Part shown: in pieces, positions 26,927-35,702 of the stretch
Layout of the letters: the number at the start of each line of letters is the position of its first letter
Numbering within the stretch: the stretch's first letter is position 1
NCBI RefSeq assembly: GCF_003797825.1
Contig: NZ_RKME01000026.1
Location: 17,924 to 81,923, forward strand
Reading direction: 5' to 3'
From: Gordonia sp. OPL2
Lineage (GTDB): Bacteria > Actinomycetota > Actinomycetes > Mycobacteriales > Mycobacteriaceae
DNA: 64,000 bases
Program-made: the position numbers and the translations under genes
The notes under the pieces: generated by a model
The model's database searches: none
The model's input: only the letters and a program-made list of their open reading frames with translations
What the model was told of the DNA's origin: nothing

Positions 26927-27610
26927 TCACAGCTCGTCGAGTGAGAGCAGCCCGTCCTGGATCGCGCGTGCCGCCAGTGCGGCCTTGGTGCGTGCGGTCC
27001 GTTCGACGGCGGTGTACTTGGCGCGGATACGGGTGAGGTGCGTGTTCACCGTGCCGATCGAGATGCACAGTTCCCGGGCGACCATGATCTTCGAGTCGGT
27101 GAGCAGCCAGGTGCGCAACACCTGGATCTCGCGGTCGGTCAGCCCGGGACGGCGCCGCTCGGGGGTCACAACCGTGTCCGCCGGGGTTGTGCGGTTCGCG
27201 GTCGGTTCTGCCGTTGTCGGCGGCCGCGGTGCGGTGCGGGTCGGGGCGGGGTGGGGACCCGACCTGCCGATCGCCTGCTCGGGGGTGTGCACCACTCGCA
27301 TGTGCGGGCGATTGGCGCCTGCACGCGGGTCGGCACAGACCTGCGCGGTGTGCGGCCGTGCCGCGGCATGCGGCGGTGTAGCCGACGGCATTCCCGGCAG
27401 GGGCATCCTCCGGGCCGCCAGGCGGGCCAGCGCGGCCTCGCGCCGGGCGGCGTCGGCCGCCGAGCGTGACCCACCCGGGACGGTCGACCTGGGCGCTGCG
27501 GGTGCGGAGGGCATGACGCCGGGTGCGCCGGCGCGGGGCGTGAATCTGCCGGGCATGAGGGTGTCGGGGGTGAAGCTGTCGTGCGGGGAGATGGTCATCA
27601 CGATGCTCAC
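26927..27610 (-). CDS. Orphan LuxR-type regulator with disordered N-terminus
   Basis: 227 residues. Only the last 75 are recognisable: a LuxR/GerE helix-turn-helix (about 154-215; LTDREIQVLRTWLLTDSKIM and CISIGTVNTHLTRIRAKY). The first 150 residues are Pro/Ala/Arg/Thr-rich and show no receiver, PAS or autoinducer domain. The start is GTG 27610 or ATG 27598. It lies between nrtR and nadA and is divergent from nadA, which suggests but does not prove a link to NAD metabolism. Confidence 0.72.
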   Translation of the reverse strand: MSIVMTISPHDSFTPDTLMPGRFTPRAGAPGVMPSAPAAPRSTVPGGSRSAADAARREAALARLAARRMPLPGMPSATPPHAAARPHTAQVCADPRAGANRPHMRVVHTPEQAIGRSGPHPAPTRTAPRPPTTAEPTANRTTPADTVVTPERRRPGLTDREIQVLRTWLLTDSKIMVARELCISIGTVNTHLTRIRAKYTAVERTARTKAALAARAIQDGLLSLDEL

Positions 27611-27713
27611 AATCTTTCTCGGCCGCCGTGATCGGCCCGGCCGGGTTCTCGGACGTCGGCGACGCTGTTCGGTACGTCTTCGACGCTAGGGAGACGACGG
27701 TCTGCGCAAACGC

Positions 27714-27725
27714 GTAGTGGACTAC
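27714..27725. promoter_or_regulatory. Short inverted repeat upstream of the LuxR-type gene
   Basis: GTAGT-GG-ACTAC, perfect 5-bp arms, 104 bp upstream of the luxR-type start and 38 bp before the nadA -10 box. Its size suits a LuxR-family dimer site; this is a guess from position only. Confidence 0.35.
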
Positions 27726-27763
27726 TCGAATCGCGGCGGGAATGCCGCAGATGTGACCGGTGT

Positions 27764-27769
27764 TACGAT
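27764..27769 (+). promoter_or_regulatory. nadA promoter -10 box
   Basis: TACGAT preceded by TGT, an extended -10 element of the actinobacterial SigA type. Transcription would start near 27776, exactly at the left edge of the NrtR operator, giving a leader of about 80 nt before the nadA ATG. Confidence 0.55.
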
Positions 27770-27776
27770 GGACAGC

Positions 27777-27799
27777 GTTTTCGATCATGAGTCGAAAAC
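27777..27799. promoter_or_regulatory. NrtR operator upstream of nadA
   Basis: Perfect inverted repeat with arms GTTTTCGA and TCGAAAAC around a 7-nt spacer, 23 bp in all. It sits directly after the nadA -10 box, so bound repressor would block initiation. The nearby nrtR gene makes this its likely target. Confidence 0.82.
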
Positions 27800-27854
27800 T
27801 CGTGTCGCCGGATACGACCCCGTGTCGGCGAGCATGACCGCAAGAGGAGTGGCG

Positions 27855-28922
27855 ATGAGCATCACGAGTGACCGACCGGCAACGGCGACAGACACCGCAC
27901 CCATGGGTCTGATCGATGCCGAATGGGTCGACGGACCCGGTGGCTACACCGGCGTCGAACCGACCCCGGAGTGGGCCGACGAGGTGCGCCGACTGGCGCG
28001 CGCCCGGAATGCGACCCTGCTGGCGCACAACTATCAGCTACCCGCGATCCAGGACGTGGCAGACCATGTCGGTGACTCCCTCGCCCTGTCCCGGATCGCC
28101 GCCGAGGTCGACGCCGACGAGATCATCTTCTGCGGCGTGCACTTCATGGCGGAGACCGCCAAGATCCTGAGCCCCGACAAGCGCGTGCTGATCCCCGACG
28201 CACGCGCGGGGTGCTCGCTCGCGGACTCCATCACCGCCGACGAACTGCGCGACTGGAAGGCCGATCACCCGGACGCGGTCGTCGTCTCGTACGTGAACAC
28301 CACCGCCGAGGTGAAGGGACTCACCGACATCTGCTGCACGTCGTCGAACGCGGTCGACGTCGTGGCCTCGATCGACCCCGATCGTGAGGTCCTGTTCCTG
28401 CCGGATCAGTTCCTCGGCGCACACGTCAAGCGGGAGACCGGGCGCGACAACATCCACATCTGGGCGGGGGAGTGCCACGTCCACGCCGGCATCAACGGCG
28501 ACGAGCTGGCCGACCAGGCGAGCAGCCACCCCGACGCGGACCTGTTCATCCACCCCGAATGTGGTTGCGCGACATCGGCTCTCTATCTCGCCGGCGAAGG
28601 CGCCGTCCCCGCCGACAAGGTGAAGATCCTGTCCACCGGCGGCATGCTCGACGCCGCCCGGGAGACCGGCGCCAAGCAGGTGCTGGTCGCGACCGAGATC
28701 GGCATGCTGCACCAGCTGCGCAAGGCGGCCCCGGGTGTGGACTTCCAGGCCGTCAACGACCGTGCCTCGTGCCCGTACATGAAGATGATCACCCCGGCGG
28801 CGTTGCTGCGTTCGCTGCGCGAGGGACGCGACGAGGTGCACGTCGCCCCCGATGTCGCCGAGCGCGCCCGCAAGAGCGTCGAGCGCATGATCGCGATCGG
28901 CAACCCCGGTTCCGGTGAGTGA
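27855..28922 (+). CDS. nadA: Quinolinate synthase A NadA
   Basis: Fe-S enzyme condensing iminoaspartate with dihydroxyacetone phosphate to quinolinate, 355 residues. The repeated NadA motifs are visible: LLAHNYQLPAIQDVADHVGD, FCGVHFMAETAKIL, PDARAGCSLADS, the VYVNTTAEVK-like SYVNTTAEVK, HPECGC and STGGM. ATG 27855 follows AAGAGGAG; upstream in-frame starts fall in the promoter. The 3' end overlaps nadC by 8 bp, leaving no room for the usual nadB between them. Confidence 0.95.
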   Translation: MSITSDRPATATDTAPMGLIDAEWVDGPGGYTGVEPTPEWADEVRRLARARNATLLAHNYQLPAIQDVADHVGDSLALSRIAAEVDADEIIFCGVHFMAETAKILSPDKRVLIPDARAGCSLADSITADELRDWKADHPDAVVVSYVNTTAEVKGLTDICCTSSNAVDVVASIDPDREVLFLPDQFLGAHVKRETGRDNIHIWAGECHVHAGINGDELADQASSHPDADLFIHPECGCATSALYLAGEGAVPADKVKILSTGGMLDAARETGAKQVLVATEIGMLHQLRKAAPGVDFQAVNDRASCPYMKMITPAALLRSLREGRDEVHVAPDVAERARKSVERMIAIGNPGSGE

Positions 28923-29829
28923 GGGGTTCGTCGGCCAGATCGCCGCGGCCGACGACCTCGACCTGACCGTCACCGAGGAGGTCCGGTCGCTGATCCGGAC
29001 GGCACTCGACGAGGACCTCCGGCACGGTCCGGACGTGACGACCCAGGCGACCGTGCCCACCGACGCGGTCACCGACGCCGCGATCGTCAGTCGCGGAGAC
29101 GGCGTGATCGCGGGTGTCGCGGTGGTCCTCGCGGTCCTCGACGAGGTGATCGGGGCAGGACGGTACGACGTGACGTCGTCGGTCGCCGACGGCACCCACG
29201 TCGGGCCGGGAGACGTCGTACTGGCCGTCCACGCACCGACCGGGGCGTTGCTGACCGCCGAACGCACGGCGCTCAACCTGATCTGCCACCTGTCCGGCAT
29301 CGCGACCGCGACCGCGCGGTGGGTGCAGGCCGTCGACGGCACCGACGCCAAGGTGCGTGACTCCCGCAAGACGCTGCCGGGGATGCGCTACCTGCAGAAG
29401 TACGCCGTGCGCGCCGGTGGTGGTGTGAATCATCGCCTCGGCCTCGGCGACGCCGCACTGATCAAGGACAACCATGTCGCGGCCGCCGGATCGGTCAGCG
29501 CCGCGCTGTCGGCGGTCCGTGCGGCCGCGCCGGGTCTGCCGGTCGAGGTGGAGGTCGACTCGTTGGCCCAACTCGACGAGGTCCTCGCGCTCGAACCACA
29601 ACTGGTGCTGCTGGACAACTTCGCGCTGTGGGAGACGCAGATGGCCGTGCAGCGCCGCAACGCGCGCTCCCCGCAGACAAAGCTGGAGAGTTCGGGTGGG
29701 CTGTCGCTGGACATGGCCGCCGACTACGCCCGCACCGGCGTCGACTACCTCGCGGTCGGTGCGCTGACCCATTCGGTCACCGTGCTGGACCTGGGACTCG
29801 ACATCCCGGCGCCGCCGACCCGTTCCTGA
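28915..29829 (+). CDS. nadC: Nicotinate-nucleotide pyrophosphorylase NadC
   Basis: Quinolinate phosphoribosyltransferase, 304 residues, making nicotinate mononucleotide. Motifs: EDLRHGPDVTTQA, RTALNLICHLSGIAT, RKTLPGMRYLQKYAV, GGGVNHRLGLGDAALIKDNH and LESSGGLSLD. The GTG start overlaps the nadA stop. NadA and NadC are co-transcribed under the NrtR operator. Confidence 0.96.
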   Translation: MSEGFVGQIAAADDLDLTVTEEVRSLIRTALDEDLRHGPDVTTQATVPTDAVTDAAIVSRGDGVIAGVAVVLAVLDEVIGAGRYDVTSSVADGTHVGPGDVVLAVHAPTGALLTAERTALNLICHLSGIATATARWVQAVDGTDAKVRDSRKTLPGMRYLQKYAVRAGGGVNHRLGLGDAALIKDNHVAAAGSVSAALSAVRAAAPGLPVEVEVDSLAQLDEVLALEPQLVLLDNFALWETQMAVQRRNARSPQTKLESSGGLSLDMAADYARTGVDYLAVGALTHSVTVLDLGLDIPAPPTRS

Positions 29830-29953
29830 CGCGGATCCGCCGGTGGTCGGTGGCGCCCGGCGACCGTGTGGAAAACCACTTCGCCGGACCCCATAAACTC
29901 GTGGGTGACGTGTGCGCACGACGCGCACCATTCCCGGCTCACAGGAGAACCCG

Positions 29954-31300
29954 ATGCTCGCCCGAACCGACCTGCGCGGTGCCCGGCCCACGCTCGCAGA
30001 ACTGCGACGTGCGCTGCCCCGTGGAGGCACCGACGTCAATGCCGTCCTCGACACGGTGGCGCCGTTGGTCCATGAGGTCTCCGAGCGCGGCGCCGACGCC
30101 GCACTCGAGTTCGGTGAGAAGTTCGACGGCGTGCGGCCCGACTCGGTGCGGGTGCCGCAGTCGGTCATCGCGGATGCGCTCGACCACCTCGACCCCGCGG
30201 TCGCCGACGCCCTGCGTGAATCGATCGTGCGCGCCCGCAAGGTGCACGCCGACCAGCGCCGCGCGACCACCCGGACCCAGGTCGTCGACGGCGGCGTGGT
30301 CAGCGAGAAGTGGATCCCCGTCCGGCGCGTCGGACTCTACGTGCCCGGCGGCAACGCGGTGTACCCGTCGTCGGTGATCATGAACGTGGTGCCCGCCCAG
30401 GAAGCCGGGGTGGGCTCGCTGGTGATCGCCTCGCCCCCGCAGAAGGATTTCGGTGGTCGGCCCCACCCGACCATCCTCGCCGCCTGCGCCCTCCTCGGCG
30501 TCGACGAGGTGTGGGCCGTCGGCGGTGCGCAGGGCGTGGCCCTTCTGTCCTACGGCGGCACCGATTCCGACGGTGCCGTACTCGATCCGGTCGACCTCGT
30601 GACCGGGCCCGGCAACATCTACGTCACAGCGGCGAAGCGCCTGTGCCGCAGTGTCGTCGGCATCGATTCGGAGGCCGGCCCGACCGAGATCGCCATCCTC
30701 GCCGACGACAGCGCCGATCCCGGCATCCTCGCGTCGGACCTCATCAGTCAGGCCGAGCACGACGTGCTCGCGGCCTCGGTCCTCGTCACCGACAGTGCCG
30801 ACCTCGCCGACGCCGTCGACGTCGCCCTCGACGCCCAGGTCGCGACGACCAAGCATCGTGAACGGGTGATCACCGCGCTGTCGGGCAAGCAGTCGGGCAT
30901 CGTGCTGGTCGACGACCTCGAGGCCGGTCTGGCCGTGGTCGACGCCTATGCCGCAGAGCATCTCGAGATCCAGACCCGCGACGCCGCCGCCGTGGCCGAC
31001 CGGGTGCACAACGCGGGTGCGATCTTCGTCGGACCGTATGCGCCGGTGAGTCTCGGCGATTACTGTGCGGGCTCCAATCACGTTCTGCCGACCTCGGGTT
31101 CGGCCCGCTTCGCATCCGGCCTGTCCGTGCAGACGTTCCTCAAGGGTGTCCACGTCATCGACTACGACGAGGACGCGCTGCGCGCCGTCGCCGACAAGGT
31201 CGTCACGCTCGCCGACGCCGAAGACCTTCCGGGACATGGCGATGCGGTGAAGCAACGCTTCGTCGCCGACGCATCGACGACGAACGCGGGTGCGTCGTGA
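29954..31300 (+). CDS. hisD: Histidinol dehydrogenase HisD
   Basis: Zinc-dependent four-electron oxidation of histidinol to histidine, 448 residues. Family blocks: RRVGLYVPGGNAVYPSSVIM, AVGGAQGVALLSYG, VTGPGNIYVTAAKR, EAGPTEIAILADD and DYCAGSNHVLPTSG. ATG 29954 is preceded by AGGAG. The 124-bp gap after nadC carries a TAAACT -10-like box (29894-29899), so the his/trp cluster likely has its own promoter. Confidence 0.96.
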   Translation: MLARTDLRGARPTLAELRRALPRGGTDVNAVLDTVAPLVHEVSERGADAALEFGEKFDGVRPDSVRVPQSVIADALDHLDPAVADALRESIVRARKVHADQRRATTRTQVVDGGVVSEKWIPVRRVGLYVPGGNAVYPSSVIMNVVPAQEAGVGSLVIASPPQKDFGGRPHPTILAACALLGVDEVWAVGGAQGVALLSYGGTDSDGAVLDPVDLVTGPGNIYVTAAKRLCRSVVGIDSEAGPTEIAILADDSADPGILASDLISQAEHDVLAASVLVTDSADLADAVDVALDAQVATTKHRERVITALSGKQSGIVLVDDLEAGLAVVDAYAAEHLEIQTRDAAAVADRVHNAGAIFVGPYAPVSLGDYCAGSNHVLPTSGSARFASGLSVQTFLKGVHVIDYDEDALRAVADKVVTLADAEDLPGHGDAVKQRFVADASTTNAGAS

Positions 31301-32454
31301 GCGCCCCGGACTCGGTGGTCCCCGACACGTCCGGTGTGCCCGGTGGGCGCATCTCCGTCGACGACCTGCCGCTGCGGGACAACCTGCGTGGCAAGAGTGC
31401 TTACGGCGCACCGCAACTCAAGGTCCCGGTGATCTTGAACACCAACGAGAACCCGCACCCGCCGTCGGCCGCGTTGATCGCCGACGTCGCGGACTCGGCC
31501 CGGGAGGCGGCGGCGGACCTGCACCGCTATCCGGATCGGGACGCGGTCGCGCTGCGCACCGACCTCGCCGAGTATCTGACGCAGGCCACCGGCACCGCAC
31601 TGTCGGTGCGCAACGTGTGGGCGGCGAACGGTTCCAACGAGATCCTCCAGCAACTGCTGCAGGCCTTCGCAGGTCCCGGACGCAGCGCCCTCGGCTTCGT
31701 GCCGTCGTACTCGATGCATCCGATCATCTCCGACGGCACGGACACCACATGGCTGCACGCGGTCCGCGCCTCGGACTTCTCCCTCGACATCCCGTACGCG
31801 GTCGCCGAGGTGACCAACCGTCGGCCCGACGTGGTGTTCGTGACGTCGCCCAACAATCCGACCGGCGGTTCGATCCCGAACGACGGTCTGCGCGCGATCG
31901 TCGAGGCTGCGCCCGGGATCGTCGTCGTCGACGAGGCCTATGGCGAGTTCTCCCAGCAGCCGAGCGCGGTGGAACTCATCGAGGAGTACCCGACGAAGGT
32001 CGTGGTCAGCCGGACGATGAGCAAGGCGTTCGCGTTCGCGGGCGGGCGCCTCGGCTATCTCGCCGCCGCCCCGGCCGTCGTCGACGCGCTCCAGCTGGTG
32101 CGATTGCCGTATCACCTGTCGGTGCTCACCCAGGCTTCGGCGCGGGCGGCCCTGCGCCACCGCGACGACACCCTCGCCGGCGTGGCCGCGATCATCGACG
32201 AACGCCGGCGTGTCGTCGGCGAGCTCACCGCCGTGGGGTACGACGTGATCGACTCCGACGCGAACTTCCTGCTGTTCGGGCGTTTCCGCGACGCGCCGAC
32301 GACCTGGCAGCACTACCTCGACCACGGCGTGTTGATCCGCGACGTCGGAATCGCCGGCCATCTGCGTGTCACCATCGGGTTGGTGGCCGAGAACGACGCC
32401 TTCCTCGATGTCAGCCGAACGCTTGCGCCCACAGATCTGGAGAACACCCGGTGA
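31297..32454 (+). CDS. hisC: Histidinol-phosphate aminotransferase HisC
   Basis: PLP aminotransferase forming histidinol phosphate, 385 residues. NTNENPHPPS, the SPNNPTGG loop, VVVDEAYGEF and the PLP lysine in SRTMSKAFAFAGGRLGY are clear. GTG 31297 overlaps the hisD stop. A second frame stays open through this gene and runs into hisB; only its hisB part is real. Confidence 0.95.
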   Translation: MSAPDSVVPDTSGVPGGRISVDDLPLRDNLRGKSAYGAPQLKVPVILNTNENPHPPSAALIADVADSAREAAADLHRYPDRDAVALRTDLAEYLTQATGTALSVRNVWAANGSNEILQQLLQAFAGPGRSALGFVPSYSMHPIISDGTDTTWLHAVRASDFSLDIPYAVAEVTNRRPDVVFVTSPNNPTGGSIPNDGLRAIVEAAPGIVVVDEAYGEFSQQPSAVELIEEYPTKVVVSRTMSKAFAFAGGRLGYLAAAPAVVDALQLVRLPYHLSVLTQASARAALRHRDDTLAGVAAIIDERRRVVGELTAVGYDVIDSDANFLLFGRFRDAPTTWQHYLDHGVLIRDVGIAGHLRVTIGLVAENDAFLDVSRTLAPTDLENTR

Positions 32455-33077
32455 CCACCTCGCCCGCCCCGCGTATCGCACGAGTCGAACGCACGACCAG
32501 GGAATCGTCGATCACCGTCGAGCTGAACCTCGACGGCACCGGCGTCACGTCGATCTCCACCGGTATCGCGTTCTTCGACCACATGCTCACCGCCTTCGGC
32601 CAGCACGGCAGCTTCGACCTGACCGTCGAGGCCACGGGCGACGTCGAGGTCGAGGGCCACCACACGATCGAGGACACCGCGATCGTGCTCGGGCAGGCCC
32701 TCGGGCAGGCCCTCGGCGACAAGAAGGGCATCCGCCGTTTCGCTGACTCGTGGATCCCGATGGACGAGACGCTGGCCCACGCCGTCGTCGACGTCTCCGG
32801 GCGTCCCTACTGCGTGCACACCGGTGAACCCGACCATCTCCTCACCGCGGTCATCGGCGGCTATCCGGGGGTGCCGTACTCGACGGTGATCAACCGGCAC
32901 GTGTTCGAGTCGATCGCCCTGAATGCCCGTATCGCGCTGCACGTCCGGGTCCTCTACGGGCGCGATCAGCACCACATCACCGAGGCCGAGTTCAAGGCCG
33001 TCGCCCGCGCGCTGCGCGCCGCCACCGAGTACGACCCGCGCGTCACCGGCGTGCCGTCGACGAAGGGTGCGCTCTGA
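32451..33077 (+). CDS. hisB: Imidazoleglycerol-phosphate dehydratase HisB
   Basis: Manganese enzyme of histidine synthesis, 208 residues, monofunctional (no phosphatase domain). His-rich metal motifs: FFDHMLTAFGQHGSFD, EGHHTIEDTAI, RHVFESIALNARIALHVRVL (in part) and GRDQHHITEAEFKA. The GTG start overlaps the hisC stop in GTGA, which decides the start within a much longer open frame. Confidence 0.96.
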   Translation: MTTSPAPRIARVERTTRESSITVELNLDGTGVTSISTGIAFFDHMLTAFGQHGSFDLTVEATGDVEVEGHHTIEDTAIVLGQALGQALGDKKGIRRFADSWIPMDETLAHAVVDVSGRPYCVHTGEPDHLLTAVIGGYPGVPYSTVINRHVFESIALNARIALHVRVLYGRDQHHITEAEFKAVARALRAATEYDPRVTGVPSTKGAL

Positions 33078-33117
33078 TGGGCCCGGTGATAACAGTCGGC
33101 GCGGGGCGGTGCGGCCG

Positions 33118-33762
33118 ATGACGAGTGCACCTGCGGTCACCATCCTCGACTACGGCTCCGGCAACCTCCGGTCCGCGCAGCGTGCGCTCGAACGTGCCGG
33201 CGCCGACGTCACCGTCACCGACGACCGCGACGCCGCGACCGAGTGCGACGGCCTGGTCGTACCCGGCGTCGGAGCATTCGCCGCCTGTATGGAGGGCCTG
33301 AAGGCCGTCAAGGGGCACCGCATCATCGATCAGCGTCTCGCCGGCGGCCGGCCCGTACTCGGCATCTGTGTCGGTATGCAGATCCTGTTCGACCGGGGCG
33401 TCGAGTTCGGCGTCGAGGCCGACGGATGCGGCGAATGGCCTGGGACCATCAGCCGACTGCCCGCACCGGTCCTGCCACACATGGGCTGGAACACCGTCGA
33501 GGCCGCCGAGGGCACGGTGCTGTTCGACGGGCTCGACGCCGACACGCGGTTCTACTTCGTGCACTCCTACGCCGCGCAGAGCTGGGAGATGGACAGCGAC
33601 GGCACGCCGCTCGCCGCGCCGAAGCTGACCTGGGCGCACCACGGTGGACCGTTTCTGGCCGCGGTCGAGAACGGCGCGCTGGCCGCCACCCAGTTCCACC
33701 CGGAGAAGTCCGGCGACGCCGGCGCACACCTGCTGCGCAACTGGGTGCGGTCACTGGCATGA
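33118..33762 (+). CDS. hisH: Imidazole glycerol phosphate synthase glutaminase subunit HisH
   Basis: Class-I glutamine amidotransferase supplying ammonia to HisF, 214 residues. The catalytic Cys is in LGICVGMQIL and the His-Glu pair in TQFHPEKSGD; LDYGSGNLRS at the N-terminus is typical. ATG 33118 was chosen; it lies 40 bp after hisB, the only real gap in the first part of the cluster. Confidence 0.95.
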   Translation: MTSAPAVTILDYGSGNLRSAQRALERAGADVTVTDDRDAATECDGLVVPGVGAFAACMEGLKAVKGHRIIDQRLAGGRPVLGICVGMQILFDRGVEFGVEADGCGEWPGTISRLPAPVLPHMGWNTVEAAEGTVLFDGLDADTRFYFVHSYAAQSWEMDSDGTPLAAPKLTWAHHGGPFLAAVENGALAATQFHPEKSGDAGAHLLRNWVRSLA

Positions 33763-34115
33763 ACGTCGACGGCACCCGCTTCTCGCTCGGCAAGATGGTG
33801 TTCTACGCACTGGGCGCCGGCGTGCTCGTGCTGGTGGTGTCGATCCCGATCATCCTGGCCATCGCACACTGGTCGCCGATCGCGGGCCTGGTCGTCGCAC
33901 TGATCGCCGTCCTCGCGATGATCGCCGCGATCGGAACCGTCTCCCGGCGGATGATCGCCACCGCGGAGCGTGAGATCCTGGCTGCGCGCGCCGCCGAGCA
34001 GCTCGACCGGACCGCGCGCCCACCCGCCGCGCGACCCGACGACAGCGCTCCCGCGGGCAGCCACGATCCACGCACCATCGAACCGACAGACAGGAACTCC
34101 GCCACCGATGGGTAA
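33759..34115 (+). CDS. Small two-helix membrane protein in the his operon
   Basis: 118 residues starting at an ATG that overlaps the hisH stop, and overlapping the start of priA by 8 bp. Two hydrophobic helices (about 12-35 and 40-60) are followed by a charged helix (SRRMIATAEREILAARAAEQ) and a disordered tail. I do not recognise the family. Its overlaps on both sides indicate that it is expressed with the his genes. Confidence 0.7.
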   Translation: MNVDGTRFSLGKMVFYALGAGVLVLVVSIPIILAIAHWSPIAGLVVALIAVLAMIAAIGTVSRRMIATAEREILAARAAEQLDRTARPPAARPDDSAPAGSHDPRTIEPTDRNSATDG

Positions 34116-34851
34116 CACCCTTGAACTCCTCCCGGCCGTCGACGTCGCCGACGGGCAGGCGGTCCGGCTGGTGCAGGGCGCAGCCGGCACCGAGACCTCC
34201 TACGGGTCGCCTCGCGAGGCCGCCCTGGCCTGGCAGTCCGACGGCGCCGAATGGATTCACCTCGTCGACCTCGACGCCGCCTTCGGGCGCGGGAACAACC
34301 GCGAACTCCTCGCCGACGTCGTCGGTGAACTCGACGTCAAGGTCGAACTGTCCGGCGGCATCCGCGACGACGACTCGCTGGCAGCGGCCCTCGGCACCGG
34401 CTGTACCCGCGTCAATCTGGGCACCGCCGCCCTGGAGAACCCCGACTGGTGTGCCCGCGCGATCGAGCGGTACGGCGACCGGATCGCCGTCGGTCTCGAC
34501 GTGATCCGTGAGGGCGAGTCCTACCGTCTGCGCGGACGTGGCTGGGTCACCGACGGTGGTGACCTGTGGGAGGTGCTGACCCGCCTCGACCGCGACGGCT
34601 GCTCGCGCTACGTGGTCACCGACGTCTCCAAGGACGGCACGCTGGGCGGCCCGAACCTCGAACTGCTCGGAGAGGTGGCCGATGCGACGTCGGCACCGAT
34701 CGTCGCCTCCGGCGGGGTCTCGGCGCTCGGCGACCTCATCGCCATCGCGGGTCTCGTCGACCGGGGCGTGGAGGGTGCGATCGTCGGAAAGGCGCTCTAC
34801 GCGGGCCGGTTCACGCTGCCCGAGGCCCTGTCGGCCGTCGCCGGGACGTGA
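34108..34851 (+). CDS. priA: Phosphoribosyl isomerase PriA (HisA/TrpF)
   Basis: TIM-barrel isomerase of 247 residues, corresponding to hisA. In actinobacteria this protein serves both histidine (ProFAR) and tryptophan (PRA) synthesis. The N-terminal LLPAVDVADGQAVRLVQGAA and the VTDVSKDGTLGGPNLEL loop with its catalytic Asp are present. The his/trp cluster has no trpF, consistent with bifunctionality. The start is ATG 34108, inside the previous gene. Confidence 0.93.
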   Translation: MGNTLELLPAVDVADGQAVRLVQGAAGTETSYGSPREAALAWQSDGAEWIHLVDLDAAFGRGNNRELLADVVGELDVKVELSGGIRDDDSLAAALGTGCTRVNLGTAALENPDWCARAIERYGDRIAVGLDVIREGESYRLRGRGWVTDGGDLWEVLTRLDRDGCSRYVVTDVSKDGTLGGPNLELLGEVADATSAPIVASGGVSALGDLIAIAGLVDRGVEGAIVGKALYAGRFTLPEALSAVAGT

Positions 34852-35702
34852 TGGATCACCAGCGTCTGCTCGACACCGCGAGCGCCATCCTCGACTCCGC
34901 CGTCGACGAGTTCGTCGCCGGCCTCGGCGCGCCGAGCGCTGTCGAGAAGGGCGTGACCGATTTCGCCACCCAGGTCGACCTGGACCTCGAACGCCGGCTC
35001 GCCGCCGAGCTCGCCGACCGTACACAGATCCCGGTCCACGGTGAGGAATTCGGTGGCCCGCCGGTCACCGAGGGTGCTGTTTGGGTCCTCGATCCCGTCG
35101 ACGGCACCTACAACTACTCGACCGGTGTGCCGATGGCCGGCATCCTGCTCGGCCTACTCGTCGACGGTGACCCCGTGCTCGGTCTCACCTGGCTGCCCCT
35201 GCTCGGTCGGCGGTACGCCGCGCACGTCGACGGCCCGCTGCTCGTCGACGGTGAGCCTGCTCCCGCGCTCGCACCCCTGCACCTGAAGACCACGGCGATC
35301 GCCTACGGCCCGTTCAACGCCGCCGGTCAGGGGCGCTACCCGGGGGCGCGTCGCGCCGACGTCATCCGCGCTCTGAGTTCGCGGGTCGCGCGACTGCGCA
35401 TGACCGGCAGCACCGGCGTCGACATGGCCTACACCGCCGCTGGGATCTTCGGTGGCGCAATCGCTTTCGGCCGCCACGCCTGGGACAACGCTGCCGGCGC
35501 GGCGTTGGTGCGGGCCGCTGGCGGCGTGGCCACCGATCTGAGTGGCGCGCCCTGGACGGTGTCGTCGCCGTCGCTGGTGTGCGCCGCGCCCGGGGTACAC
35601 GAGGAACTCATGGCGGTGATCGGCGACGTCGTCGGCGACGAATGGGGCGCCGACCCCGACGTCGGGACGACACCCACCGCGAACCCAGGAGGTCGGTCAT
35701 GA
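34851..35702 (+). CDS. impA: Inositol-monophosphatase-family phosphatase ImpA
   Basis: Mg-dependent sugar-phosphatase fold, 283 residues. Metal-site motifs: VHGEEFGG, VLDPVDGTYNYSTG and GRHAWDNAAGAALVRAAGG. The same gene lies between hisA and hisF in mycobacteria and corynebacteria. It may dephosphorylate inositol phosphate or histidinol phosphate; the sequence does not decide this. The start shares one base with the priA stop (TGATG). Confidence 0.88.
   Translation: MDHQRLLDTASAILDSAVDEFVAGLGAPSAVEKGVTDFATQVDLDLERRLAAELADRTQIPVHGEEFGGPPVTEGAVWVLDPVDGTYNYSTGVPMAGILLGLLVDGDPVLGLTWLPLLGRRYAAHVDGPLLVDGEPAPALAPLHLKTTAIAYGPFNAAGQGRYPGARRADVIRALSSRVARLRMTGSTGVDMAYTAAGIFGGAIAFGRHAWDNAAGAALVRAAGGVATDLSGAPWTVSSPSLVCAAPGVHEELMAVIGDVVGDEWGADPDVGTTPTANPGGRS

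Noticed and set aside
31290..32450. N-terminal 387 codons of the open frame that ends as hisB
   Set aside because: This part is a shadow of hisC in another frame; HisB begins at GTG 32451.
32691..32716. 12-bp tandem duplication in hisB (GQAL GQAL)
   Set aside because: The residues match the normal IGPD sequence around LGQAL.EALGDK, so it is not a recent insertion.
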